Assembly: GCA_913020295.1 (NCBI GenBank)
Contig: CAJWAA010000007.1
Location: 1 to 64,000 of the forward strand
Direction of reading: 5' to 3'
From: an uncultured Flavobacteriaceae bacterium
Lineage (GTDB): Bacteria; Bacteroidota; Bacteroidia; Flavobacteriales; Flavobacteriaceae
Length of the DNA stretch: 64,000 nucleotides
Positions 19,478-27,356 of this stretch are shown here, piece by piece; positions within the stretch are counted from its first letter, which is position 1; the number at the start of each line of letters is the position of its first letter. A program made the translations under genes and the position numbers. Below the pieces are notes generated by a model. The model saw nothing but the letters and a program-made list of their open reading frames with translations. It ran no database searches and was not told where the DNA came from.

Positions 19478-19705
19478 AATATAGTTTTTGAAATTATAAA
19501 TTAACATTTATATAATACATTTCCTGCTTTGCAAGTTATAAGTATCATTAAACAAGTCAAACAAATAGTAAATTAACTTTAATTGGAAGATATAATTTAT
19601 AATTCTAATTATTGATAATATTAACTTTCGCACAATTGCATACAAAAGAATTTCCTTACAATAATCTAATTGACGTTAAATTTTAAAAAATGAAATTTTT
19701 CAAAA

Positions 19706-19951
19706 ATGGCCAACAATGATCAAAAATTGGCCAAAAATGACTAAAAAACTCTAAAAATAGATTCTGCTATTGTTTCCTCTGGATGTAACATCATATACGA
19801 CAGGATTACACAATCAAATAATGGAGCAGATCTTGATATGTTCTGTGAGGATTGTGAGAGTAATGAATTTACATCATGGGATTATGAATCTAAGAAATGT
19901 CCTCATTGTAAAGATGGGATTATAGGTGAAAGTGGTGAGGGTATGAGATAA
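19706..19951 (+). pseudogene. Broken small zinc-ribbon ORF (in-frame TAA)
   Basis: From the ATG at 19706 the frame reads 12 codons, a TAA (19742-19744), and then stays open to 19951. The downstream part contains FCEDCESNE and KKCPHCKDG, two CxxC pairs spaced like a zinc ribbon. The region after the internal Met at 19838 (37 residues, MFCEDCESNEF onwards) could be expressed alone. Alternatively the whole is a nonsense-inactivated protein of about 80 residues. No ribosome-binding site or promoter is evident. Family unknown; I infer decay because of the in-frame stop and the empty surroundings. Confidence 0.45.
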
Positions 19952-19963
19952 TTTTAGCTGATT

Positions 19964-20031
19964 AGGAAAAAGATAGTATGCCGCTGTCCTGAGCCCTAAG
20001 CGATGGGATCAGCGGCATATATAACTTTCCT
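19964..20031. repeat. Long imperfect palindrome with perfect 10-bp core arms
   Basis: TATGCCGCTG (19977-19986) and CAGCGGCATA (20010-20019) are perfect inverted arms around a 23-base loop. The symmetry extends outward to AGGAAA (19964-19969) and TTTCCT (20026-20031). It has no T-run, so it is not a standard terminator. It is much more GC-rich than its surroundings. It could be a REP-like element, a structured RNA or a mobile-element end. Confidence 0.6.
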
Positions 20032-20148
20032 AAAAAATCAAAAAACATTATATTGCATTAGCTATTAAGGATTTATAATTGGTACTAATGGTTATTATTC
20101 TTTGACAGGAGTTGTGTGCAAATAATGTGCAAGTGGTTAAATAAAAAA

Positions 20149-20170
20149 GGGACTACATGTTTGTAATCCC
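20149..20170 (-). terminator. Rho-independent terminator of tRNA-Ala
   Basis: GGGACTACA (20149-20157) and TGTAATCCC (20162-20170) form a 9-bp stem with one mismatch and a 4-base loop. On the reverse strand it is followed by a run of six T. It begins 13 bases after the tRNA 3' end. Confidence 0.8.
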
Positions 20171-20182
20171 TTACGATTAAGG

Positions 20183-20256
20183 TGGAGAAGATCGGACTCG
20201 AACCGACGACCTCTTGACTGCCAGTCAAGCGCTCTAGCCAGCTGAGCTACATCCCC
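20183..20256 (-). tRNA. tRNA-Ala (anticodon GGC)
   Basis: The reverse strand folds into a complete cloverleaf: acceptor GGGGATG with CTTCTCC (one mismatch and one G-U), D-arm GCTC/GAGC, anticodon stem CTTGA/TCAAG with loop CTGGCAG, and T-arm GTCGG-TTCGAGT-CCGAT. The loop places GGC at positions 34-36, which reads GCC/GCU alanine codons. The CC of the 3' CCA is present in the DNA (20181-20182), but the final A is not. Confidence 0.93.
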
Positions 20257-20345
20257 ATTTTGGCTTATGTCTAAAATACAACAAAGCTTTAAATATAGAA
20301 ACCCTCTTTCCAACAATCGTTTATAATTATAGTATATTTAATTAA

Positions 20346-21005
20346 ATGTCCTCATTGAAATTTAAATTCTTTTGGTTTTTAATACCATTATTTTCAATCG
20401 GTTTCACCCAAGGTGATGCCAATTTGCTTTTGCAATACAACAAAGGCCCCGATTTAGACGCCTTTTACAGAAAATGGAATTTTGACCTGCACACACATAT
20501 AGTCTATGGAAATACCCTTGAGAAATATACCATTGGTAAAATCAACTTCTCTACAGGTACATATATTCAATACAAATTTTCAAAAACTTTTGCCCTCAAT
20601 TCGGGAGTGGATTATTTCAAAATGAGTTATCAATACGACCTTATCAAAAATCAATCCTATGATGAATTGACTTATCTCAGCTTCCCCTTAACCCTGAGGG
20701 TGTTCCCCTCAAGAAAGCTCCATTTCGAGACAGGCTTACTTTACAATTCCGTTCTCATCGCCGAAAACACAGCAATCGTTGACCTAAAAAATCAAAGCCA
20801 CAAATATCCTGATGGGGTGTTCAAAAATGTTTTTGGTTGGCTTTTTGCAACTCAATACAATGTATGGAATAGATTTGACCTCTCTCTTCAATACCGTTTT
20901 TTAAAAAAAGCCACAAATCCGATCAGTGATCAAAAAAATAATTTTGATGTCTTTCTTTTGGGCATTCATTTTTTTGTACTCAACCCTAATAAAAAACCAG
21001 ACTGA
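20346..21005 (+). CDS. Small outer-membrane beta-barrel family protein, function unknown
   Basis: 219 residues. A signal peptide (about 1-22, ending GFTQGD) is followed by alternating amphipathic beta-strands, for example TGTYIQYKFSKTFALNSGVDYF, FETGLLYNSVLIAEN and WNRFDLSLQYRFLKK. This is the pattern of the Bacteroidota outer-membrane protein beta-barrel domain (OMP_b-brl/PorT-like). I do not recognise a specific function. It is transcribed alone from a start about 90 bases beyond the tRNA 5' end and converges on the LpxR-like gene. Confidence 0.6.
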   Translation: MSSLKFKFFWFLIPLFSIGFTQGDANLLLQYNKGPDLDAFYRKWNFDLHTHIVYGNTLEKYTIGKINFSTGTYIQYKFSKTFALNSGVDYFKMSYQYDLIKNQSYDELTYLSFPLTLRVFPSRKLHFETGLLYNSVLIAENTAIVDLKNQSHKYPDGVFKNVFGWLFATQYNVWNRFDLSLQYRFLKKATNPISDQKNNFDVFLLGIHFFVLNPNKKPD

Positions 21006-21085
21006 TATCCTTAGTACTCTAATGCATTGCGTGAAAATACATTTGAACCTTTTAGGGATTTAGGGTGACAGCACGAATAATTAAA

Positions 21086-21988
21086 CTAAAATACTCTGCC
21101 TATTGAAATATTCAGGTAAGGGTGGCGTTGATTTTTTTGTAAATGATTATCTTTCGAAATACTATTCCAAAGTGTAAGAAATCTCCATTTTTTGAAGTAG
21201 AGAGCTAAACCCACCTCCAAGCTATTTTTATAAGGAATGGCATCCAAAACAAAGGGAGCCTGATTGTCAAACAAACTCCCCGATATCATAAAATCGTGAA
21301 AACGGTACTCTTGTCGCGATCCAAAATAGATTCCATATTCATTGGTTTGCACCTCCAAAGGATTACCAAAAAAAGACAAGGCTTGCGATGTTCCGATCAA
21401 AAAACCAAACCTACCTCCTAGAGCAATACGTTGGGTGCCCATGTTTCCGAACCACTCATATAAAAAAGCAAATTTTTCCAACAGAGGCATTCGCTTTCTT
21501 TGGATTAGGTTGAGGTTAAGATGAAACCTTTGTGGCAAGGCCTTTTCCCAAGCCACGTCGCGCAAACCCAAAATCTTGTCGTGATAAAGGTTTTGAAAAT
21601 AAGGAGCCAAAGATGCCTTACCGGTTACCCCGAACTTTAGGGATGCCCCCCAAGCCGAAAAGGGATTCTTGTAATATTCATAAGCCCTTTCCAAAAACAA
21701 CCAACCCCCATATGGATAATCAAATACATTCAGATCGACAGTGTAGCGGTTAGAAGGCGTATAGATCTCCTGCCCTAAAGTCCAATGTGCATATTTTTTA
21801 TAGGACACACCCCCTAGATTCGTAACCGTCTTTAATTTTCCCGTACTGATAAATATGCCGCTCGAATAGTAACGATCTAAACTAAAATAAAGATCATTAT
21901 CTACTGAAAGATTTATATATTGTTGACCCAATGACAGGTTCGAGCAGAAAAAAAATGAGATCAATAAAGACAAAAAAAGTTGTTTCAT
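21086..21988 (-). CDS. LpxR-family lipid A deacylase-like outer-membrane protein (DUF2219)
   Basis: 300 residues. A signal peptide (about 1-21) is followed by a barrel that ends SIGRVF with a terminal Phe. LpxR/DUF2219 signatures are visible: SVDNDLYFSLDRYYSSG (about 28-44, with the conserved Asn-Asp pair), WTLGQEIYTPSN and FDYPYGGWLFLERAYEYY, plus a conserved-looking His in LYHDK. In enterobacteria LpxR removes the 3'-acyloxyacyl group of lipid A at the outer membrane in a calcium-dependent way. The same role here is inferred from the family. Single gene, converging on the small barrel gene. Confidence 0.8.
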   Translation of the reverse strand: MKQLFLSLLISFFFCSNLSLGQQYINLSVDNDLYFSLDRYYSSGIFISTGKLKTVTNLGGVSYKKYAHWTLGQEIYTPSNRYTVDLNVFDYPYGGWLFLERAYEYYKNPFSAWGASLKFGVTGKASLAPYFQNLYHDKILGLRDVAWEKALPQRFHLNLNLIQRKRMPLLEKFAFLYEWFGNMGTQRIALGGRFGFLIGTSQALSFFGNPLEVQTNEYGIYFGSRQEYRFHDFMISGSLFDNQAPFVLDAIPYKNSLEVGLALYFKKWRFLTLWNSISKDNHLQKNQRHPYLNISIGRVF

Positions 21989-22086
21989 TTGTTAATTCAA
22001 GTTTGAATTTAGCCATGATTTTTGGAAATCGACTTCAAAAATGATTTCAATTTGCACTGAACTACCCCAAAACAAAATAGATTGGC

Positions 22087-22094
22087 TATTTTTG
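22087..22094 (+). promoter_or_regulatory. Candidate -7 box (TATTTTTG) of the enoyl-CoA hydratase gene
   Basis: Exact TAnnTTTG match ending 7 bases before the ATG. No TTG is present at the usual spacing, so it may be fortuitous. If real, the leader is only a few bases. Confidence 0.4.
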
Positions 22095-22101
22095 AAAATC
22101 A

Positions 22102-22845
22102 ATGGAAGCAAGAGTTCACTTAGAAAAAAAGAACAAGGTCGGAAAGGTTACGTTTTTCCACCCCAAGGGAAACAGTCTCCCCTCTGACATGTTGCAAAAA
22201 CTCATCAAGGCTTTCGAAGATGCCGACGCCGATGCCGACACAGCAGTGGTCATTTTGGAAAGTCGTGGTAATGCCTTTTGTGCTGGAGCTTCACTAAAAG
22301 AATTAAAAAACGTAAAAACTTTAGAGGAAGCCACAGCCTTTTTTATGGGCTTTGCGAATTTACTCAATACCATTAGAAAAATGTCAAAGTTCGTGTTAGC
22401 TAGTGTGCATGGAAAAATTGTTGGTGGGGGTGTTGGATTGGTTGCCGCTTGTGACTATGCCTTTGCTTCTAATACTGCATCCATTAAACTGTCTGAACTG
22501 TCGATTGGCCTGGGGCCTTATGTAATCGAACCGGTGTTGAGCCGAAAAATAGGAACCACGGGATTTGCTCAATTATCATTGGACAGCGCTCATTGGAAAA
22601 GTGCCCAATGGGGACTCGATAAAGGCCTTTACGCCGAATGTTTCAATGATCAACAAACCTTAAAACAAACTGTAAATGAAAAAGCAAAAAAATTAGCAAC
22701 TTATGCTCCAAAAGCTTGTCTTGAACTTCGTAAACTTCATTGGAAAGACACCCAAAATTGGGAAAGCCTTTTGCCCGAAAATGCGAAAATTACTGCAAAA
22801 TTATCCTTATCGGATTTTTCTCAAAACATTATCAAATCACTCTAG
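22102..22845 (+). CDS. Enoyl-CoA hydratase/isomerase (crotonase) family protein
   Basis: 247 residues with the crotonase fold. The two oxyanion-hole segments are seen at GNAFCAGASLKEL (about 70-82) and HGKIVGGGVGLVAACDYAFAS (about 105-125). The catalytic-glutamate region reads KLSELSIGLGPYVIEP. It acts on a 2-enoyl-CoA or related thioester in fatty-acid or branched-chain amino-acid breakdown. The precise substrate is unclear, because crotonase paralogues are hard to separate by sequence. It is followed after three bases by queD, so the two share a transcript, though no functional link is apparent. Confidence 0.88.
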   Translation: MEARVHLEKKNKVGKVTFFHPKGNSLPSDMLQKLIKAFEDADADADTAVVILESRGNAFCAGASLKELKNVKTLEEATAFFMGFANLLNTIRKMSKFVLASVHGKIVGGGVGLVAACDYAFASNTASIKLSELSIGLGPYVIEPVLSRKIGTTGFAQLSLDSAHWKSAQWGLDKGLYAECFNDQQTLKQTVNEKAKKLATYAPKACLELRKLHWKDTQNWESLLPENAKITAKLSLSDFSQNIIKSL

Positions 22846-22848
22846 AAA

Positions 22849-23301
22849 ATGGATACGAAAGTTCGTGTTACTAAACAATTTAAATTTGAAACCGGACACG
22901 CCCTATATGGCTATGACGGCCTTTGTAAAAATGTCCACGGACACAGTTACAAACTCGATGTCACGGTCATTGGCCATCCCATTGAGGATGCTGAAAATGT
23001 AAAAAATGGAATGGTCATAGATTTTGGAGACCTCAAGACCATTGTCAATCAGGAAATTGTTCGTCCCTTTGATCATGCCACTGTGCTTAACATAAACTCC
23101 CCCCACAAAGAAATCGCTGATGAAATGGAGAACAGGGGTCATAAAATTTTAAGGGTAAATTACCAACCCACTAGCGAAATGATGATCTTAGAATTTGCAG
23201 TAAAGATTAAAGCCATGCTTCCCAATCATTTAAAACTTCATTCGTTAAAGTTACGGGAAACAGAGACTGCTTTTGCAGAGTGGTATGCTGAAGATCAATA
23301 A
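22849..23301 (+). CDS. queD: 6-carboxy-5,6,7,8-tetrahydropterin synthase family protein (QueD/PTPS)
   Basis: 150 residues. It converts dihydroneopterin triphosphate to 6-carboxytetrahydropterin on the route to queuosine, in the cytoplasm. The zinc ligands are visible as His17 (FETGHALYG) and His30/His32 (NVHGHSY), with the catalytic Cys26 four residues before the HGH. A second conserved part reads MVIDFGDLK and PFDHATVLN. It is slightly longer than E. coli QueD but similar to Bacteroidota homologues. Only three bases separate it from the crotonase gene. The other queuosine genes are not in this window. Confidence 0.9.
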   Translation: MDTKVRVTKQFKFETGHALYGYDGLCKNVHGHSYKLDVTVIGHPIEDAENVKNGMVIDFGDLKTIVNQEIVRPFDHATVLNINSPHKEIADEMENRGHKILRVNYQPTSEMMILEFAVKIKAMLPNHLKLHSLKLRETETAFAEWYAEDQ

Positions 23302-23316
23302 ATTAAATTTCATCGA

Positions 23317-25647
23317 TCAAAAACCCAGTTGATCCAAATCGGCTTGGGGTTTGGCCGGTACCGTGGGGTCGGTGTCGTTTTCGTATTCAACACAGTCCAA
23401 AGGAATACTCACAACCTCGGGAGCCAAAAACTCATCTTGTGAGATTCCCAATTCCTCATTTTCATAAGCTCCTTTCATGTACAAGGCCCAGATGGGCAAG
23501 GCCATAGTTGCCCCCTGACCGAAGGCAATTTCTTCAAAGTGAATCGAGCGATCCTCACCTCCTACCCATACCCCCGTTACCAAGTTGGGTACTATTCCCA
23601 TAAACCATCCATCGCTTTGGTTTTGTGTTGTCCCGGTTTTCCCAGCAATAGGATTCTCAAAAATATAGGGGTAGCCTGTCACCACTTTTTCGTAAACATA
23701 ATTGGTTTTTTCCAAACCTGCATGGCGCAATCTTGCTCCGGATCCATGTTCCGTAACCCCTTGGAGTAGATTGACCGTGACATAGGCCACTTCCTTGCTG
23801 ATAACATCTTTGGTTTTGGGAACCACTTCGAACAAGGCCATACCGTTTTTATCTTCGATACGGGTAATCACTATTGGCTGAATGTATATCCCTTGATTGG
23901 CAAACGTGCCGTATGCCCCTACCATTTCAAAGAGACTTATGTCAGGGGTTCCCAAAGCGATAGAGGGTACTTTGGGAATATAGGAAGTCACCCCGGTTTT
24001 TTTGACCAGATCAATCACTGGTCGAGGACCAACCTTGTCCATGATTCTGGCGCTGATGGTATTGACTGAATTTGCCAAAGCGTTTTTTAAGGTTCGCATT
24101 CTGCCGTAGCGATCTCCGGAATTTTTGGGGCACCATGAATCTATATTTCCATGCTTCATTGCATCGATACAATACAAAGCATCAGGCAACTTATCGCAGG
24201 GCGAGAGCTTGAGTTGATCAATGGCCGTGGCGTACAGAAAAGGTTTAAAAGTAGAGCCTATTTGTCGTCGACCTTGCTTAACTTGATCATATTGAAAGTG
24301 TTTGTAGTTAAATCCTCCTACCCATGTTTTAACATGACCAGTTTGGGGTTCCATTGACATCATCGCAGCCCGAAGGAAGTGCTTGTAATAGCGGATCGAA
24401 TCCATCGGAGTCATTATGGTATCGATTTCTCCGTCCCAACTAAACACCTGCATGGGAACGGGTTTAAAAAAACTTTCCAAAAGAGCCTCTTCATCCATTC
24501 CAGCCACCTTGCCATTTCGCCATCGCTCACTGCGGTAGGCAGTACGGGTCATAAGAGTGTCGATTTCTCCCTCCCGCAAGTCGAAAAAGGGTGCGTTGGG
24601 ATTTAGTTCCTCGGTGTTTTGAAGAAAAAACTCCTTTTGCAAATTCTTCATATGTTTAGCAACTGCATTTTCTCCCAGTACCTGCAGGCGTGAATCGATG
24701 GTGGTATAAATCTTTAGGCCATCCCGATAGAGGTTGTAAGTACCACCATCGGATTTGGGGTTTTCACGTATCCATTTTTTCATGAACTCTTGAAGGTAGG
24801 CTCGAAAATAAGTAGCCAGTCCTTCACGGTGGGATTCGGGCGAGAAATCAACTTTTAGAGGAAGAGCTGATAGGGAATCTTTTTCCGCTTGGGTGATCAA
24901 TTTGTTTCTGAGCATTTGCTGAAAGACCACATTTCGCCTTTTCCTGACCATTTCGGGGCGTCGAAGGGGATTGTACAAAGATGAGTTTTTGAGCATACCC
25001 ACCAAGGTCGCCGATTGATCCAATGTCAAAGTCTGAGGAGAGGTGTCAAAGTAGATCTTTGCCGCCGACCTTACGCCATCGGCATTGTATCCAAAATCAT
25101 ATATGTTTAGGTACATAGCGATGATTTCGTTTTTGGTGTAACGTCTTTCCAATTGAACCGACAGTACCCATTCTTTGATCTTTTGAAGTACTGCTTCTTT
25201 TTTGTTGCGTGAACGCACCCCTACAAAAAGCTGTCGGGCCAACTGCTGGGTAATGGTACTGGCCCCACCTTTTTTCCCCAAGTAAAAAATAGCTCTTAGC
25301 GTTCCCCGCCAATCGATCCCAGCATGGTAATAGTAACGCTCATCTTCTGTAGCGATCAATGCCTCGACAATATTTTGTGGTAGTTCGTCGTAGGTAATGG
25401 GCGTACGGTTGTCGTTAAAATAGAATTTTCCCAGTACCACCCCATCGGAGGAAAGGATCTGGGTGGCCAAATTCGTTTTAGGATTTTCCAACTGTTCCAA
25501 GGGAGGCATCGCACCCATATAGCCGAAGGCAACAAAACCAAAAATGCACACTACGGCGATTAAACCGCTAGAAAAAAGCAACCAAAAAGCCAAAATGAAC
25601 TTTTTGTAATTCCTTTTGTTCGATCTTTTCTTTTTAGTTTTACTCAT
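23317..25647 (-). CDS. mrcA: Bifunctional penicillin-binding protein 1A (glycosyltransferase/transpeptidase)
   Basis: 776 residues with an N-terminal cytoplasmic Lys/Arg-rich tail and one membrane helix (about 17-42). The GT51 domain has the catalytic EDERYYYHAG (Glu101) and GGASTITQQLARQLF (127-141). The transpeptidase domain has SxxK in GSTFKP (Ser465), SVN (527-529) and KTGTT (670-674). It polymerises and cross-links peptidoglycan. Its start overlaps the end of gldH by 8 bases, and ricT lies just upstream, forming ricT-gldH-mrcA. The acidic, Pro-rich tail after the KTG motif is a normal extension. Confidence 0.95.
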   Translation of the reverse strand: MSKTKKKRSNKRNYKKFILAFWLLFSSGLIAVVCIFGFVAFGYMGAMPPLEQLENPKTNLATQILSSDGVVLGKFYFNDNRTPITYDELPQNIVEALIATEDERYYYHAGIDWRGTLRAIFYLGKKGGASTITQQLARQLFVGVRSRNKKEAVLQKIKEWVLSVQLERRYTKNEIIAMYLNIYDFGYNADGVRSAAKIYFDTSPQTLTLDQSATLVGMLKNSSLYNPLRRPEMVRKRRNVVFQQMLRNKLITQAEKDSLSALPLKVDFSPESHREGLATYFRAYLQEFMKKWIRENPKSDGGTYNLYRDGLKIYTTIDSRLQVLGENAVAKHMKNLQKEFFLQNTEELNPNAPFFDLREGEIDTLMTRTAYRSERWRNGKVAGMDEEALLESFFKPVPMQVFSWDGEIDTIMTPMDSIRYYKHFLRAAMMSMEPQTGHVKTWVGGFNYKHFQYDQVKQGRRQIGSTFKPFLYATAIDQLKLSPCDKLPDALYCIDAMKHGNIDSWCPKNSGDRYGRMRTLKNALANSVNTISARIMDKVGPRPVIDLVKKTGVTSYIPKVPSIALGTPDISLFEMVGAYGTFANQGIYIQPIVITRIEDKNGMALFEVVPKTKDVISKEVAYVTVNLLQGVTEHGSGARLRHAGLEKTNYVYEKVVTGYPYIFENPIAGKTGTTQNQSDGWFMGIVPNLVTGVWVGGEDRSIHFEEIAFGQGATMALPIWALYMKGAYENEELGISQDEFLAPEVVSIPLDCVEYENDTDPTVPAKPQADLDQLGF

Positions 25648-26131
25648 CTTGTTTGATTTCTTCTACGGCAAAACCTACCCCAACGATTCCCTTCAAGGGA
25701 TCCATGCCGTTTTCGGTACCATTGAATCTCAATGCATGCTGTAACTGAACGTTTAAATTTCCCCTTGTGGGGAGAACGTAATTTTCTTTCCACCAAAGTT
25801 TGCTTTCCTTTACCTCAAAAAATCCTTGACCTAACCACTTCCCCTGTGCATCGGCCATAGCATATTCCAAGGTGTCGCAGACCAAAAGGGAGTCCCCTGT
25901 TTTTAGATAAGCAATCAAAAAGAGATTGGAAAAGGGATAATGCGGGTCGTTGCGGACGTAGATCATCAAATTGACTGGTTGATTAGTCAATGTGTCTATT
26001 TCAAAAATCACTTTTTCTGAAGCAGGCCAATAGCCATCAAAATTTCGGTATCCCCTAAAGAGTGCGGGCTCACTACAAGCAAAGGCCATACTCAATACCA
26101 ATCCCATAAAAATATTATACTTGTTATGCAT
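25640..26131 (-). CDS. gldH: Gliding motility lipoprotein GldH
   Basis: I choose the ATG at 26131 (163 residues) because it starts MHNKYNIFMGLVLSMAFACSEP, a lipoprotein signal with its lipid-modified Cys19. The longer frame upstream lies inside ricT. The start overlaps the ricT stop by 8 bases and its end overlaps mrcA, so expression is coupled. GldH is one of the Bacteroidota gliding lipoproteins needed for gliding in Flavobacterium johnsoniae. The segment ALFRGYRNFDGYWPASEKVIFEID matches the family opening. Its molecular function is unknown. Confidence 0.88.
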   Translation of the reverse strand: MHNKYNIFMGLVLSMAFACSEPALFRGYRNFDGYWPASEKVIFEIDTLTNQPVNLMIYVRNDPHYPFSNLFLIAYLKTGDSLLVCDTLEYAMADAQGKWLGQGFFEVKESKLWWKENYVLPTRGNLNVQLQHALRFNGTENGMDPLKGIVGVGFAVEEIKQDE

Positions 26132-27290
26132 TGTTTTGACGCCGATTAGGCTTGCGATTTTTCCCTCGTTTAGTCTTGGATTTTTTGTGGTGATCAAAGC
26201 GGTTCAAGCTATCTTGACCGACAACATTTTCGAATAACACATTGGAATTTTGCATGGAAGGAGCCTCGGTTTCAGTGATGAATTCTTCAAGGCTGGGAAC
26301 TTTTTCTTTGTTCTTGTTTTTTGCAATGATCTCATGAACTGACTCCAAGGATAGCATGTGCCAGTTCATCCACTCCCCTTTGTAAGCATACCACAATCGC
26401 TCCTTAAAAATATCTAATTTTTGAAGTACACCCACTCCTTTTTCAGTTTTGAGTTTGACCTCAGATTTGGGGAAAGTTTTGAGGGCAGATTGATATGCGT
26501 CCAACTCGTAATTCAAACAACACTTGAGTTTGCCACATTGACCTGCCAATTTTAGCGGATTGAGGGATAACTGCTGATAGCGAGCGGCCGAGGTAGAAAC
26601 TGAACGGTAGTCAGTCAACCAAGTGGAGCAACACAACTCTCTTCCGCAAGAACCGATCCCTCCCAAACGCGCAGCCTCTTGTCGCAGACCGATTTGACGC
26701 ATCTCAATCCGAATAGAAAAAGCTTGAGCCATATCCTTAATCAATTGTCGGAAATCAACTCTGCTATTGGCTGTATAATAAAACGTAGCCTTTTTACCAT
26801 CTCCTTGAAATTCCACATCAGAAAGTTTCATTTCCAATCCCAAACCTAGGGCAAGCTCACGCGCTCGTTTTTGTATCTCCGGTTCTTTGTCTCGCAAGTG
26901 ATGCCATTTGTCGATTTCATGTTGGTTAGCTTTGCGCAATAATTTTGAAACCTCCTCACTGTCCTGAGTGATATTTTTCTTTCTCATCTGAAAACGAACT
27001 AATTCTCCAGTCAAGGTTACCAAGCCCAAATCATAACCATTGTCCACCTCAGTGATTACAGGGTCACCCACCGATACAGTTAGGTCATCAGGTAAGCTAA
27101 AAAATCCTTTTCGGCTGTTTTTGAAACGTACCTCTACCAATGAAAAAGGGGTTTTGCCAGAGGGCAATTCCATATTGTCCAACCAGTCGAAAACCGTCAG
27201 TTTGTTACAACTGTCTGTCCCGCAAGTCCCGTTACTCCTGCATCCGCGAGGTGTTCCGTTTCCGTTACTGGCACATGAAGCACAACCCAT
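26124..27290 (-). CDS. ricT: PSP1-domain protein RicT/YaaT, iron-sulfur-binding regulatory subunit
   Basis: 388 residues. The N-terminus is Cys-rich (MGCASCASNGNGTPRGCRSNG, then CGTDSC). The central PSP1 domain includes GLGLEMKLSDVEFQGDGKKATFYYTANSRVDF (shown in part at about residues 155-185) and the conserved GIGSCGRELCCSTWL and CGKLKCCLNYEL. In Bacillus the RicA/F/T complex carries Fe-S clusters and controls RNA processing; Bacteroidota homologues often precede gldH, as here. The C-terminal tail is basic (KSKTKRGKNRKPNRR). First gene of the ricT-gldH-mrcA operon. Confidence 0.9.
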   Translation of the reverse strand: MGCASCASNGNGTPRGCRSNGTCGTDSCNKLTVFDWLDNMELPSGKTPFSLVEVRFKNSRKGFFSLPDDLTVSVGDPVITEVDNGYDLGLVTLTGELVRFQMRKKNITQDSEEVSKLLRKANQHEIDKWHHLRDKEPEIQKRARELALGLGLEMKLSDVEFQGDGKKATFYYTANSRVDFRQLIKDMAQAFSIRIEMRQIGLRQEAARLGGIGSCGRELCCSTWLTDYRSVSTSAARYQQLSLNPLKLAGQCGKLKCCLNYELDAYQSALKTFPKSEVKLKTEKGVGVLQKLDIFKERLWYAYKGEWMNWHMLSLESVHEIIAKNKNKEKVPSLEEFITETEAPSMQNSNVLFENVVGQDSLNRFDHHKKSKTKRGKNRKPNRRQNNA

Positions 27291-27356
27291 ATTTCTGTAT
27301 TTATTAGTTTAAAGATAAGGTTTATTCGAGGGATTGGGGAGGTGAAAAATCCTAAA

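Larger units (their letters stand above)
19478..20182. other. Gene-poor region with decayed ORF, palindrome and tRNA terminator
   Basis: About 700 bases between the SGNH hydrolase and tRNA-Ala. The left 200 bases are AT-rich with nothing recognisable. The middle contains a broken zinc-ribbon frame and a long imperfect palindrome, and the right end carries the tRNA terminator; these are listed separately. Elements inserting at tRNA 3' ends would sit exactly here, so I read it as a probable scar of an old integration. Confidence 0.4.

Noticed and set aside
19704-19738. Two degenerate copies of a TGGCCAA-type unit, considered as a repeat array
   Set aside because: Only two imperfect copies with short spacing; no CRISPR or tandem array.
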